From Micavibrio_C sp046294845 (GTDB lineage Bacteria > Pseudomonadota > Alphaproteobacteria > Micavibrionales > Micavibrionaceae): a stretch of 64,000 nucleotides of DNA. Shown here piece by piece: positions 53,758 to 61,740 of this stretch (position 1 is the stretch's first letter; every line of letters starts with the position of its first letter). Under the pieces are notes generated by a model. That model was not told where the DNA came from. It did no database searches and was given only the letters and a program-made list of their open reading frames with translations. The translations under genes were made by a program, and so were the position numbers. The stretch lies in contig JBKBNU010000001.1 of the NCBI GenBank assembly GCA_046294845.1, forward strand, positions 1,240,001-1,304,000, written 5' to 3'.

Positions 53758-53991
53758 TTAGGGTTCGAGTTTTCGAATAGTGGTGCGACCGCTATCGTCG
53801 ACTGTTCCTATGACAGGTTTTCCTGACTGGAACGCTTCTCCGATGACGCGTGCCATAACCGGATCGTCTGTTTGCACGATCAGGCCACTTTCTTCATCGA
53901 GAGTGAAATGGGAAGGTACAATAGGTTCCTTGCGCTCCGGCCTTACGGCCTCGCGACCAAAGAGTTTCTTCAAGCGTTCGATAAAGGTCAT
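53758..53991 (-). CDS. Small protein of unknown function downstream of greA
   Basis: It encodes 77 residues: MTFIERLKKLFGRE..., a short amphipathic start, then a compact region (LIVQTDDPVMARVIGEAFQSGKPVIGTVDDSGRTTIRKLEP) likely to be a small beta-alpha-beta fold. It starts 15 bp after greA, so cotranscription is likely. I recognise no family. Confidence 0.6.
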   Translation of the reverse strand: MTFIERLKKLFGREAVRPERKEPIVPSHFTLDEESGLIVQTDDPVMARVIGEAFQSGKPVIGTVDDSGRTTIRKLEP

Positions 53992-54006
53992 AGGAGTGTT
54001 GCTCCC

Positions 54007-54480
54007 TTATTCGTAAATAACTTCCAGAATTTCGTAAGAACGCACACCCTGCGGTGTACGAACTTCAACGCTATCGCCTACGGATTTGCCGATCATCGCG
54101 CGGGCCATTGGGGCATTGAGTGAAATCAGACCGTTATCAGCGTTGGCTTCATAGTGGCCGACGATTTGGTAGGACACTTCAATATCGGTATCTTCATCGA
54201 CAATAACAACACGGGCACCAAAACGGACCGTTGTACCGCTGAAGCTGGAGGGATCAATAATCTGGATGGCGGAAATAACAGCTTCCAGTTCCTGAATACG
54301 GCCTTCAATAAAGCTCTGACGTTCTTTGGCAGCGCTATATTCAGCGTTTTCCGACAGATCGCCATGCGCACGTGCCTCTGCAATCGCCTGAATAACAGCG
54401 GGGCGCTCAACGCTCTTGAGTTTTTTCAATTCTTTTTCCAGGGCATCCGCACCTGCGCGTGTCATGGGAATCTTGTCCAT
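54007..54480 (-). CDS. greA: Transcription elongation factor GreA
   Basis: It encodes 157 residues. The N-terminal coiled coil starts MDKIPMTRAGADALEKELKKLK and carries the acidic tip RAHGDLSENAEYSAAKERQ, whose Asp-Glu pair reaches the RNA polymerase active site. The C-terminal domain includes VSYQIVGHYEANADNGLISLNAPMARAMIGK. GreA rescues backtracked polymerase by stimulating RNA cleavage. Confidence 0.97.
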   Translation of the reverse strand: MDKIPMTRAGADALEKELKKLKSVERPAVIQAIAEARAHGDLSENAEYSAAKERQSFIEGRIQELEAVISAIQIIDPSSFSGTTVRFGARVVIVDEDTDIEVSYQIVGHYEANADNGLISLNAPMARAMIGKSVGDSVEVRTPQGVRSYEILEVIYE

Positions 54481-54515
54481 GGCTGTTCTTCTGCTTGTTA
54501 TGAGTTCGGTTTATA

Positions 54516-54558
54516 AAAAATCAAAGCCCGCCAGTTATTGTGGCGGGGCAGTTTTATT
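54516..54558 (-). terminator. Intrinsic terminator of the EF-hand gene
   Basis: On the minus strand GCCCCGCCA and TGGCGGGC pair with one bulged base around ATAAC, then TTTGATTTTTT. It lies about 53 bp past the stop of the gene at 54611. Confidence 0.7.
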
Positions 54559-54610
54559 ACGCTAATAAGCTGACTATAGCAGTCTGGGCGGGGGGGTCAA
54601 TAGTCTCCCT

Positions 54611-55027
54611 TTAGGAGCATCCCCGACGGTTATAATGACGGGCATAATCTTCGATTTCCTCACGGTCAATCAGATGGTTGTCATCCCTGTCCAGTGCCTT
54701 GAAAAGCTGGCTTGGTGCATTGCGGCATACATTACTGAATTCTGTCAGGGTCAGATGGTGGTCGCTATTGTTATCAAGACTAACCATCAGTTTGTCGTAC
54801 ATGCGATTGTTAACAGAGGTTGGCGTGCCATCCTCATGATAGGATGCCATCTGTATATTCGAACTTTCCGCTTGCCCTTGCATCTGACGATATTCCTCCA
54901 TGGAAATAAGCCGGACCGATACAGGAAGAATTGCCTCTGCGGCCTGTATCGTGCCCGGCATAGTCAGTACTACAAAGAGAGAAAGTACAAATATAGTTAC
55001 AATAGTGGTTATACAAGTCGTACGCAT
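54611..55027 (-). CDS. Exported EF-hand protein
   Basis: It encodes 138 residues. A signal peptide (TTIVTIFVLSLFVVLTMPGTIQAA-E) is followed by two calcium-binding loops: DNNSDHHLTLTEF and DRDDNHLIDREEI, both with Asp at position 1, Asn/Asp at 3 and 5, and Glu at 12. The C-terminus holds RRGCS. It should be a periplasmic or secreted Ca2+-binding protein of unknown partner. It has its own terminator and is transcribed toward greA. Confidence 0.85.
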   Translation of the reverse strand: MRTTCITTIVTIFVLSLFVVLTMPGTIQAAEAILPVSVRLISMEEYRQMQGQAESSNIQMASYHEDGTPTSVNNRMYDKLMVSLDNNSDHHLTLTEFSNVCRNAPSQLFKALDRDDNHLIDREEIEDYARHYNRRGCS

Positions 55028-55200
55028 TTACACCCTACCGCTGTTATCTGTTTTTAATTTTTTTTATAAACCCTGTTCAGAGATGATCCCCATCATCAAT
55101 TTCAGGATAGCGCGGTAAAGCTTAATCAAATATTGAATACAACCGATGGCAGAGTGAGCATCAGTATGCGTACGACTTATCTTAGGGATATAACGATTAC

Positions 55201-58200
55201 TTATGCGGTAGCAGATAACCACTCTTGTGAATCATCACTATCATTTGTGTCTTTTTGCGCCGCATTTGTCTGCGGCAAATAATTTTGAAGTGGCATAACT
55301 TCAATCTCTTTTGCACGCATTGCGCGGATGGCTTGCACACCTGCGCGTGCAGCAGTAAGCAAGGTGTAATGCGGTATTTTGTGCATGAGCGCCATGCGAC
55401 GAATGTTATCAGAGTCAGCAAAAGCTTGCGGCCCCTTGGTTGTTGTATTGATCATCAGGTTGATTTCACCGTTGATAATCGCATCAACAATATGGGGTTG
55501 GCCTTCCATGACTTTGTTGATACGGGTAACAGGTAACCCTTTTTCCTGCAAAACCTTGCATGTGCCGCCTGTAGCAATGATTTTGAAACCCATCTCGATC
55601 AACTCCTGTGCAAGAGGAGCCGCTTCATTTTTATCTGAATCTTTCAATGACAGAAACACTGTGCCCTCGAGAGGTAAAACAGTACCCGCTGCCAGTTGTG
55701 ATTTGGCAAAAGCTTGCGCCATATCACGATCAATCCCCATGACTTCGCCTGTTGATTTCATCTCTGGCCCCAGTAACGGGTCAACGCCGGGGAAACGGCT
55801 GAACGGGAATACAGGGGCTTTCACGGCGGTGTGGCCATCAGGCATGCCTGTAAGCATATCCGCATCACGGAATGTGGAGAGCTTCTCGCCAGTCATCAGC
55901 AGGGTGGCAATTTTGGCAACCGGTACGCCTGTGGCTTTAGCCACAAAGGGGACGGTGCGGCTGGCGCGTGGATTGACTTCGAGGATGTAGACATCGAATT
56001 CGCCCGTGTTTTTATTTCTCTTAACTGCGTATTGGATATTGATCAGTCCCTTGACCTTCAGCGCTTTGGCAAGAGTAACAGTTTGTTTCTCCAGTTCACG
56101 GACGGTTTTGTAGGGTAGAGAATGAGGCGGCAGAACGCAGGCAGAGTCGCCCGAGTGCACACCGGCTTCCTCGATATGTTCCATGATGCCGGATACATAT
56201 ACATCGTTGCCATCACACAGCGCATCGACATCAACTTCGATGGCGCTATGCAGATAACGGTCGAGCAGTACAGGGGCCGAACCCGATATGCGGACAGCCG
56301 TGTTGATATAGCGTTGCAGCTCTTCCTTGGAGTGGACGATCTCCATCCCTTGGCCACCCAGAACATATGAGGGGCGCACAACAATCGGGAAGCCGATATC
56401 TTCGGCTTTGCCCAAGGCTTCCTTTTCGGAGCGGGCCAGACCGTTTGGCGGTTGGCGGAGTTTGAGTTTTTGCAAAAGCTTCTGGAAGCGTTCGCGGTCT
56501 TCGGCAAGATCAATCGCATCGACAGACGTGCCAAGGATAGGAATGCCCGCTTCTTCGAGGGCATCGGCAAGCTTCAGCGGTGTTTGGCCACCCAGCTGCA
56601 CAATCACGCCCAGAACTTCGCCGTTCTTCTTTTCGGCTTCGATCAGCTCAATCACATCTTCGGCTGTCAAAGGCTCGAAGTAGAGGCGGCTTGAGGTGTC
56701 ATAGTCGGTTGAAACCGTTTCGGGGTTGCAGTTAACCATGATGGATTCATAACCGGCTTGGCGCAGGGCGAAGGAGGCATGAACGCAGCAATAATCGAAT
56801 TCGATCCCCTGGCCGATACGGTTGGGGCCGCCACCCAGAATGACGACTTTCTTTTTGTCTGTAGGATAGCATTCGTTGAGGGCAGGGCTTAAGCCATTAC
56901 CTTCGTAGCAGCCATACATGTATGACGTGTTTGAAGGAATTTCAGCCGCACAGCTATCAACGCGCTTGTAAACCGGACGGACGTTATGCTTGTGACGGGC
57001 TTTACGGACAGCCTTTTCATCAACCTTCATCAGTTTGGACAGGCGGGCATCGGAGAATCCGAGCTTTTTAATCTTGGTCCAGCCTTCGCTATCGACGGGC
57101 AAACCCTGAGCCTGAATGTGCTGTTCGGTATCCACAATGTTTTTAATGCGTTCAAGAAACCATCTGTCGTATTTGCAAATGGCATGGATATCTTCAACGC
57201 TAAAGCCATGACGCATGGCCTGGGCAACATAAAGGATGCGTTGCGGTGTCGGACGGGCGAGTGCTGCACGGATCTGGTCCGGATGCGGTGTTTCGTCATC
57301 GCCGATTTTGATATCATCAAAACCAGTCAGACCTTTTTCAAGCGAGCGCAGGGCCTTTTGCAGGGACTCTTCGAAGCTGCGGCCCATCGACATGACTTCA
57401 CCCACCGATTTCATCGATGTGGTCAGGATGTTTTGTGTGCCACGGAATTTCTCGAAGGCAAAGCGCGGAATTTTGGTGACGATGTAATCGATAGTCGGCT
57501 CGAAAGAGGCCGGTGTTTTACCGCCCGTAATATCGTTGCCGAGTTCATCAAGCGTATAACCGACCGCCAGTTTGGCGGCGATCTTGGCAATCGGGAAGCC
57601 TGTGGCCTTCGATGCCAATGCCGATGAACGGCTGACGCGCGGGTTCATTTCAATGACGACCATGCGGCCATCATCGGGATTGATTGCGAACTGGACGTTC
57701 GAACCGCCTGTTTCAACGCCAATACCACGCAACACCTTTAAAGAGGCATCACGCATGATCTGGTATTCTTTGTCTGTCAGCGTCAGGGCGGGGGCTACGG
57801 TGATCGAGTCACCTGTATGCACGCCCATCGGATCAATGTTTTCAATCGAGCAGATGATGATGCAGTTATCCTTGCGGTCGCGGACGACTTCCATTTCGTA
57901 TTCTTTCCAGCCGAGAACGGATTCTTCGACCAGAACTTCATGTACGGGAGAGGCATCAAGGCCTTCGCGTACAATATATTCAAACTCTTCCTTGTTATAA
58001 GCAATGCCGCCACCGGTACCAGCCAGCGTAAAGGACGGACGGATAATTGCGGGCAGACCAATTTCACCGATAACGGCGCGGGCTTGCTCCAGTGTTTTGA
58101 CGACATGGCTTCTGGGGCTTTCAAGTCCCAGCTCATCCATGCAGTCACGGAATTTCAAACGGTCTTCGGCGCGGTCGATCACATCGGCGCGGGCGCCAAT

Positions 58201-58548
58201 TAACTCAATACCCAAGCGTTCAAGCGTACCGTCATTATGCAGGGCCATGGCCGTGTTCAGGGCTGTTTGGCCGCCCATGGTGGGCAGCAGGGCATCCGGA
58301 CGTTCTTTTTCAAGGATCTTGGTGACTACGGCGGGGGTTATCGGCTCGACATAGGTCGCATCGGCAAAATCCGGATCAGTCATGATCGTGGCCGGATTGG
58401 AGTTGACCAGAATGACTCTGTAACCTTCCTCCTTCAGGGCCTTACAGGCCTGCGTGCCGGAATAGTCGAATTCGCAGGCCTGACCAATAACAATAGGTCC
58501 GGCGCCGATAATGCAGATTGAGCGGAGATCAGTACGTTTGGGCATCAA
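55201..58548 (-). CDS. carB: Carbamoyl-phosphate synthase large subunit
   Basis: It encodes 1115 residues. Two ATP-grasp halves are present (ICIIGAGPIVIGQACEFDYSGTQ and VVILGGGPNRIGQGIEFDYCCVH), with the oligomerisation region between and an MGS-like allosteric domain at the C-terminus (EMGFKIIATGGTCKVLQEKG...VDAIINGEINLMINTT). With CarA it makes carbamoyl phosphate from glutamine, bicarbonate and two ATP for pyrimidine and arginine synthesis. The C-terminal tail after PLQNYLP is Asp/Ser-rich and longer than usual. Confidence 0.98.
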   Translation of the reverse strand: MMPKRTDLRSICIIGAGPIVIGQACEFDYSGTQACKALKEEGYRVILVNSNPATIMTDPDFADATYVEPITPAVVTKILEKERPDALLPTMGGQTALNTAMALHNDGTLERLGIELIGARADVIDRAEDRLKFRDCMDELGLESPRSHVVKTLEQARAVIGEIGLPAIIRPSFTLAGTGGGIAYNKEEFEYIVREGLDASPVHEVLVEESVLGWKEYEMEVVRDRKDNCIIICSIENIDPMGVHTGDSITVAPALTLTDKEYQIMRDASLKVLRGIGVETGGSNVQFAINPDDGRMVVIEMNPRVSRSSALASKATGFPIAKIAAKLAVGYTLDELGNDITGGKTPASFEPTIDYIVTKIPRFAFEKFRGTQNILTTSMKSVGEVMSMGRSFEESLQKALRSLEKGLTGFDDIKIGDDETPHPDQIRAALARPTPQRILYVAQAMRHGFSVEDIHAICKYDRWFLERIKNIVDTEQHIQAQGLPVDSEGWTKIKKLGFSDARLSKLMKVDEKAVRKARHKHNVRPVYKRVDSCAAEIPSNTSYMYGCYEGNGLSPALNECYPTDKKKVVILGGGPNRIGQGIEFDYCCVHASFALRQAGYESIMVNCNPETVSTDYDTSSRLYFEPLTAEDVIELIEAEKKNGEVLGVIVQLGGQTPLKLADALEEAGIPILGTSVDAIDLAEDRERFQKLLQKLKLRQPPNGLARSEKEALGKAEDIGFPIVVRPSYVLGGQGMEIVHSKEELQRYINTAVRISGSAPVLLDRYLHSAIEVDVDALCDGNDVYVSGIMEHIEEAGVHSGDSACVLPPHSLPYKTVRELEKQTVTLAKALKVKGLINIQYAVKRNKNTGEFDVYILEVNPRASRTVPFVAKATGVPVAKIATLLMTGEKLSTFRDADMLTGMPDGHTAVKAPVFPFSRFPGVDPLLGPEMKSTGEVMGIDRDMAQAFAKSQLAAGTVLPLEGTVFLSLKDSDKNEAAPLAQELIEMGFKIIATGGTCKVLQEKGLPVTRINKVMEGQPHIVDAIINGEINLMINTTTKGPQAFADSDNIRRMALMHKIPHYTLLTAARAGVQAIRAMRAKEIEVMPLQNYLPQTNAAQKDTNDSDDSQEWLSATA

Positions 58549-58845
58549 AACTCTCGGTAGATAAGGGGGTTACCGAGAACCAAGGTGTAAGTGAAAGAGG
58601 CGGTCAGGGCAACCAGTTTCTTTAAGGTTTACCGGATAAATGCAGGGGAAAGGGTGGAAGCTCAACGGGATAGACGAAAATATCCCCGTCTGGGGACAAA
58701 AAGGGGATAAAAAAGCTTGTCTAAACGGCTGCAAAATGATAGAACTTTATTTATTCAAAAATAAAAATTAATAAAATCTCAAGTTTAGAGATTTTCCGGG
58801 CAAACGGTGTTTTGCTTAGGGTGTGTTAAAAAAGAAAAAAGACAA
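58549..58845 (-). promoter_or_regulatory. Structured leader of carB
   Basis: About 300 bp without a gene. Directly before the carB start, TCTCGGTA and TACCGAGA form an 8-bp stem around a C-rich loop; the right arm contains the GAGAG that should act as ribosome binding site. Further upstream, TCCCC-agac-GGGGA (about 58687-58700) is followed by TATTTT on the minus strand and overlaps a larger TATCCCC/GGGGATA pairing, as in an attenuator with alternative folds. No ligand or leader peptide is identified. Confidence 0.4.
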
Positions 58846-58876
58846 AGCCCCGTCATCAGGCGGGGCTTTCTTTTTG
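58844..58876 (-). terminator. Intrinsic terminator after the small carA-carB spacer gene
   Basis: AAAGCCCCG and CGGGGCTTT form a 9-bp stem around TCATCAGG, followed on the minus strand by GTCTTTTTT; the plus strand also has CTTTTT. It lies about 17 bp past the stop at 58893, so carB must have its own promoter or depend on read-through. Confidence 0.8.
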
Positions 58877-58892
58877 TGCCTGACTTTATGTT

Positions 58893-59252
58893 TCAGGGGG
58901 CAGCAGGCTTCTCGGGCTTGTAGTTGTCGAGGGCCTCTTGCGCTTTTCTGACCTTGCGCTGACGATATTGGGTGAGACCGCCGCCCATCAGGGAAAAGAA
59001 AACACAGGCCAGCTTGATTTTGTTTTCGGTCTCTGTCGCCAGTTGTTCGTATTGGGGCTTGTCTTTCACCATCTGGTGTAAATCCATGCGCTCGCCATCA
59101 TCCATGCTGGTAATCATGAAGATCGATGTCATGGCCGTGGCGATGGCAAAATAGCTGGTGAGACTGTGCTGGAATTTGGCGCTTTTAAGCTGCCGTTCCA
59201 GACGCTCCTGTTCCCTGTCCCTGCGCGGGGCAGGCGATTGTGCGCTTGTCAT
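58893..59252 (-). CDS. Small two-helix membrane protein between carA and carB
   Basis: It encodes 119 residues. The N-terminal 25 residues are very basic and polar (PRRDREQERLERQLKSAKFQ). Two membrane segments are likely: LTSYFAIATAMTSIFMITSM and IKLACVFFSLMGGGLTQY, joined by a charged 35-residue loop; the tail is helical and charged. No family is recognised. It is transcribed with carA and closed by a strong terminator before carB. Confidence 0.65.
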   Translation of the reverse strand: MTSAQSPAPRRDREQERLERQLKSAKFQHSLTSYFAIATAMTSIFMITSMDDGERMDLHQMVKDKPQYEQLATETENKIKLACVFFSLMGGGLTQYRQRKVRKAQEALDNYKPEKPAAP

Positions 59253-59338
59253 GATTGGTAATCCCTGTTTTTAAGCTTCTTGTGTACTTAACAGGGGTTA
59301 TAGCCCTCAGGAGTATGAAACGCAAATATTGCGATTTC

Positions 59339-60496
59339 TCAGGCAGCCTTCTTGATCATCTCGACGAAACGCTCGAACAGGTAATGGCTGTCATGCGGGC
59401 CGGGTGATGATTCAGGGTGGTATTGCACCGAAAAGGCCGGTTTGTCTTTGACACGCAAACCTTCGTTTGATTTGTCAAACAGGCTGACATGGGTGACCTC
59501 GACATTCGAGGGCAATGTTTCGGGCAGCACGCAGAAGCCATGGTTCTGGCTGGTGATTTCAACCATGCCTGTTTGTAAATCCTGCACGGGGTGATTGGCA
59601 CCGCGATGGCCGAGGGGCATCTTGACGGTTTTGCCGCCCAGAGCCAGACCCAAAAGCTGGTGGCCGAGGCAGATACCAAACAGGGGTATGTTTTTATCCA
59701 GTAGTGACTTGATGGTGGGCACGGCATAAACGCCTGTGGCTGCGGGATCGCCCGGACCATTCGACAAGAATACGCCATCCGGATTTAAGGCCAGAATATC
59801 ATCGGCGCTGCTGTTACCGGGAACAACGGTGACTTTGCATCCCGCAGCGGCAAGGCAGCGCAGGATGTTACGCTTGGCACCAAAATCCATAGCGACGATG
59901 TGCAGGCCCTGATTTTCCTGTTTGCCGTATCCTTCTTTGCAATCCCACAACGTTTCATCCCATGTGTAACTTTGTGTGCAGCTGACATCCTTGGCGAGGT
60001 CCATGCCTTCAAGACCGGGCCAGGCAGCAGCTTCTTTCTTAAGGGCTTCCAGATCGAATTGCCCGTCAGCCTTGTGGGCGATAATCCCGTTGGGGGCGCC
60101 TTGATCACGAATACGCTGGGTCAGGGCGCGTGTATCGATGCCGCTAATACCGGATATATTGTGAGCTACCAGCCATTTTTGCAGGCTGTTGCTGGCGCGC
60201 CAGTTTGATTGTTCGGTGATATCCTCGCGCAGGATAAGGCCGCGACAAGCGGGCGTCAGTGTTTCAATGTCTTCGGCATTGGTGCCGACATTGCCGATAT
60301 GCGGGAAGGTAAAAGTGATGATTTGTCCGGCATAGCTGGGGTCGGTCAGGATCTCCTGATAGCCGGTCATTGATGTATTGAAGCATATCTCGCCAACCGC
60401 TTTGCCTTCGGCACCGATCCCGTGGCCCCAGAAAAGACTCCCGTCAGCCAGAACAATTACGGCAGTAGCATTTTTCGGTTTAGGGGCATCGGGCAT
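59339..60496 (-). CDS. carA: Carbamoyl-phosphate synthase small subunit
   Basis: It encodes 385 residues from ATG 60496, preceded by AAGG at eight bases; an ATG at 60571 would add 25 residues with no relation to CarA and would leave only 12 bp to the divergent gene. The N-terminal domain includes NTSMTGYQEILTDPSYAGQIITF. The class I glutaminase has the nucleophile Cys in FGICLGHQLLGLA and the His/Glu pair in QYHPESSPGPHDS. It releases ammonia from glutamine and channels it to CarB. Confidence 0.96.
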   Translation of the reverse strand: MPDAPKPKNATAVIVLADGSLFWGHGIGAEGKAVGEICFNTSMTGYQEILTDPSYAGQIITFTFPHIGNVGTNAEDIETLTPACRGLILREDITEQSNWRASNSLQKWLVAHNISGISGIDTRALTQRIRDQGAPNGIIAHKADGQFDLEALKKEAAAWPGLEGMDLAKDVSCTQSYTWDETLWDCKEGYGKQENQGLHIVAMDFGAKRNILRCLAAAGCKVTVVPGNSSADDILALNPDGVFLSNGPGDPAATGVYAVPTIKSLLDKNIPLFGICLGHQLLGLALGGKTVKMPLGHRGANHPVQDLQTGMVEITSQNHGFCVLPETLPSNVEVTHVSLFDKSNEGLRVKDKPAFSVQYHPESSPGPHDSHYLFERFVEMIKKAA

Positions 60497-60583
60497 TGTC
60501 TGGACCTTACTCTCAAGTTGACGGCTGGCGGCAGAATAGCTACACACAGGGACAGATGTAAAGATATGCATAGGACATAATCC

Positions 60584-61045
60584 ATGGAAAAGCGCGCAGA
60601 AATCAATAACGCCCTGAAAGAAGCAATGAAAAGCAAGGACGAGATCGCTGTTGCGACCATCCGTCTGATCAATGCCGGTATCAAGGACCGCGATATCAAT
60701 GCGCGCGGGGCGGGCAACCCAGACGGGATTACAGAAACTGAAATCCTTTCAATGCTGCAATCCATGATCAAACAGCGTCAGGAATCAGCTGAAACCTATA
60801 AAAACGCGGGCCGTATGGATCTATGTGACCGCGAAAACGGTGAAATTGCTGTCATTCAGCGCTTTATGCCCCAGCAAATGAGCGAAGCCGAAGTGGCTAC
60901 GGCGATCGAAGGGCTGATCACAGAGCTGAATGTTAGTGATATCAAAGAGATGGGCAAGGTTATGGCCGAGCTTAAGAGCCGTTATGCCGGTCAATTGGAT
61001 ATGACCAAAGCCAGCGGCTTGATCAAGCAAAAGCTCGCAAGTTAG
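60584..61045 (+). CDS. GatB/YqeY domain protein
   Basis: It encodes 153 residues with AGGA eight bases before ATG. The sequence MEKRAEINNALKEAMKSKDEIAVATIRLINAGIKDRDINARG... and QRFMPQQMSEAEVATAIEGLI is typical YqeY, related to the tRNA-binding tail of the GatB amidotransferase subunit. The function is not established, perhaps tRNA-related. It is divergent from carA and precedes dnaG, an order common in Alphaproteobacteria. Confidence 0.92.
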   Translation: MEKRAEINNALKEAMKSKDEIAVATIRLINAGIKDRDINARGAGNPDGITETEILSMLQSMIKQRQESAETYKNAGRMDLCDRENGEIAVIQRFMPQQMSEAEVATAIEGLITELNVSDIKEMGKVMAELKSRYAGQLDMTKASGLIKQKLAS

Positions 61046-61144
61046 GATTTTCCTTATTTATCAGACGGATGTTCTTAACCCCTCGTTTGTAAATCCGCGA
61101 TAGAATGGGGTAAGTCTTGTCTTTAGAAGGGGGCTTCGAGGGAG

Positions 61145-61657
61145 ATGTCCGAGATACGCATGCCGTTTAGAGATCGCGCTATTCCTGATTTGTCACAGAT
61201 TGAAGAGCCGGTGGTCAATGTTCTGATCACGGTTGACGGGAAAGTCCCTGTCTTCAAACGCAGCAATGCCCGCGATAGCTGGTATGATCTTCCCGGGGGA
61301 AAACCTGAACCGGAAGATGATACGATCAGCCATACAGCGTTGCGTGAATTAATGGAAGAAACCGGCATGACTGGCCGCGTTATTCAGCATGAGCCCGTTG
61401 ATATCATGGCACATCCCCATATTGAGGGTAAATTCAAGGTTTTCATGCTATGTGCCCATGTCAGTGGCGAGCCTTATAACCGTCTGGAAGACGAGCATGA
61501 CGAGTTATTGATGCTGGCCCCTGAAGAAGCCATCGAGAAACTGGGGAACCGCATTTCTCCCAAAGCTGCGGAAGTTTTGCGTTCGATTAATGACACGCCT
61601 GTCTTGGCAGGGGCAGCAGTCTCGCGCAGGGCCTATCCGCCACAGGGGCGCTGCTAG
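61145..61657 (+). CDS. Nudix hydrolase with slightly altered Nudix box
   Basis: It encodes 170 residues. The box reads GGKPEPEDDTISHTALRELMEETGM: the REUXEEXGU part is intact, but the spacing from Gly to Arg is one residue longer than GX5EX7R, and the first conserved Glu is Asp. The residues that bind metal are kept, so activity is likely. The substrate is unknown. It is inserted between yqeY and dnaG, which are often adjacent in relatives. Confidence 0.8.
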   Translation: MSEIRMPFRDRAIPDLSQIEEPVVNVLITVDGKVPVFKRSNARDSWYDLPGGKPEPEDDTISHTALRELMEETGMTGRVIQHEPVDIMAHPHIEGKFKVFMLCAHVSGEPYNRLEDEHDELLMLAPEEAIEKLGNRISPKAAEVLRSINDTPVLAGAAVSRRAYPPQGRC

Positions 61658-61740
61658 CAGTCCTTTTTTGCATAAAATCACTGTTTATAAAACGGAATGC
61701 CCTATTTTACTGGCGGCTTGATGTCTGCTAGAACAGGGGC

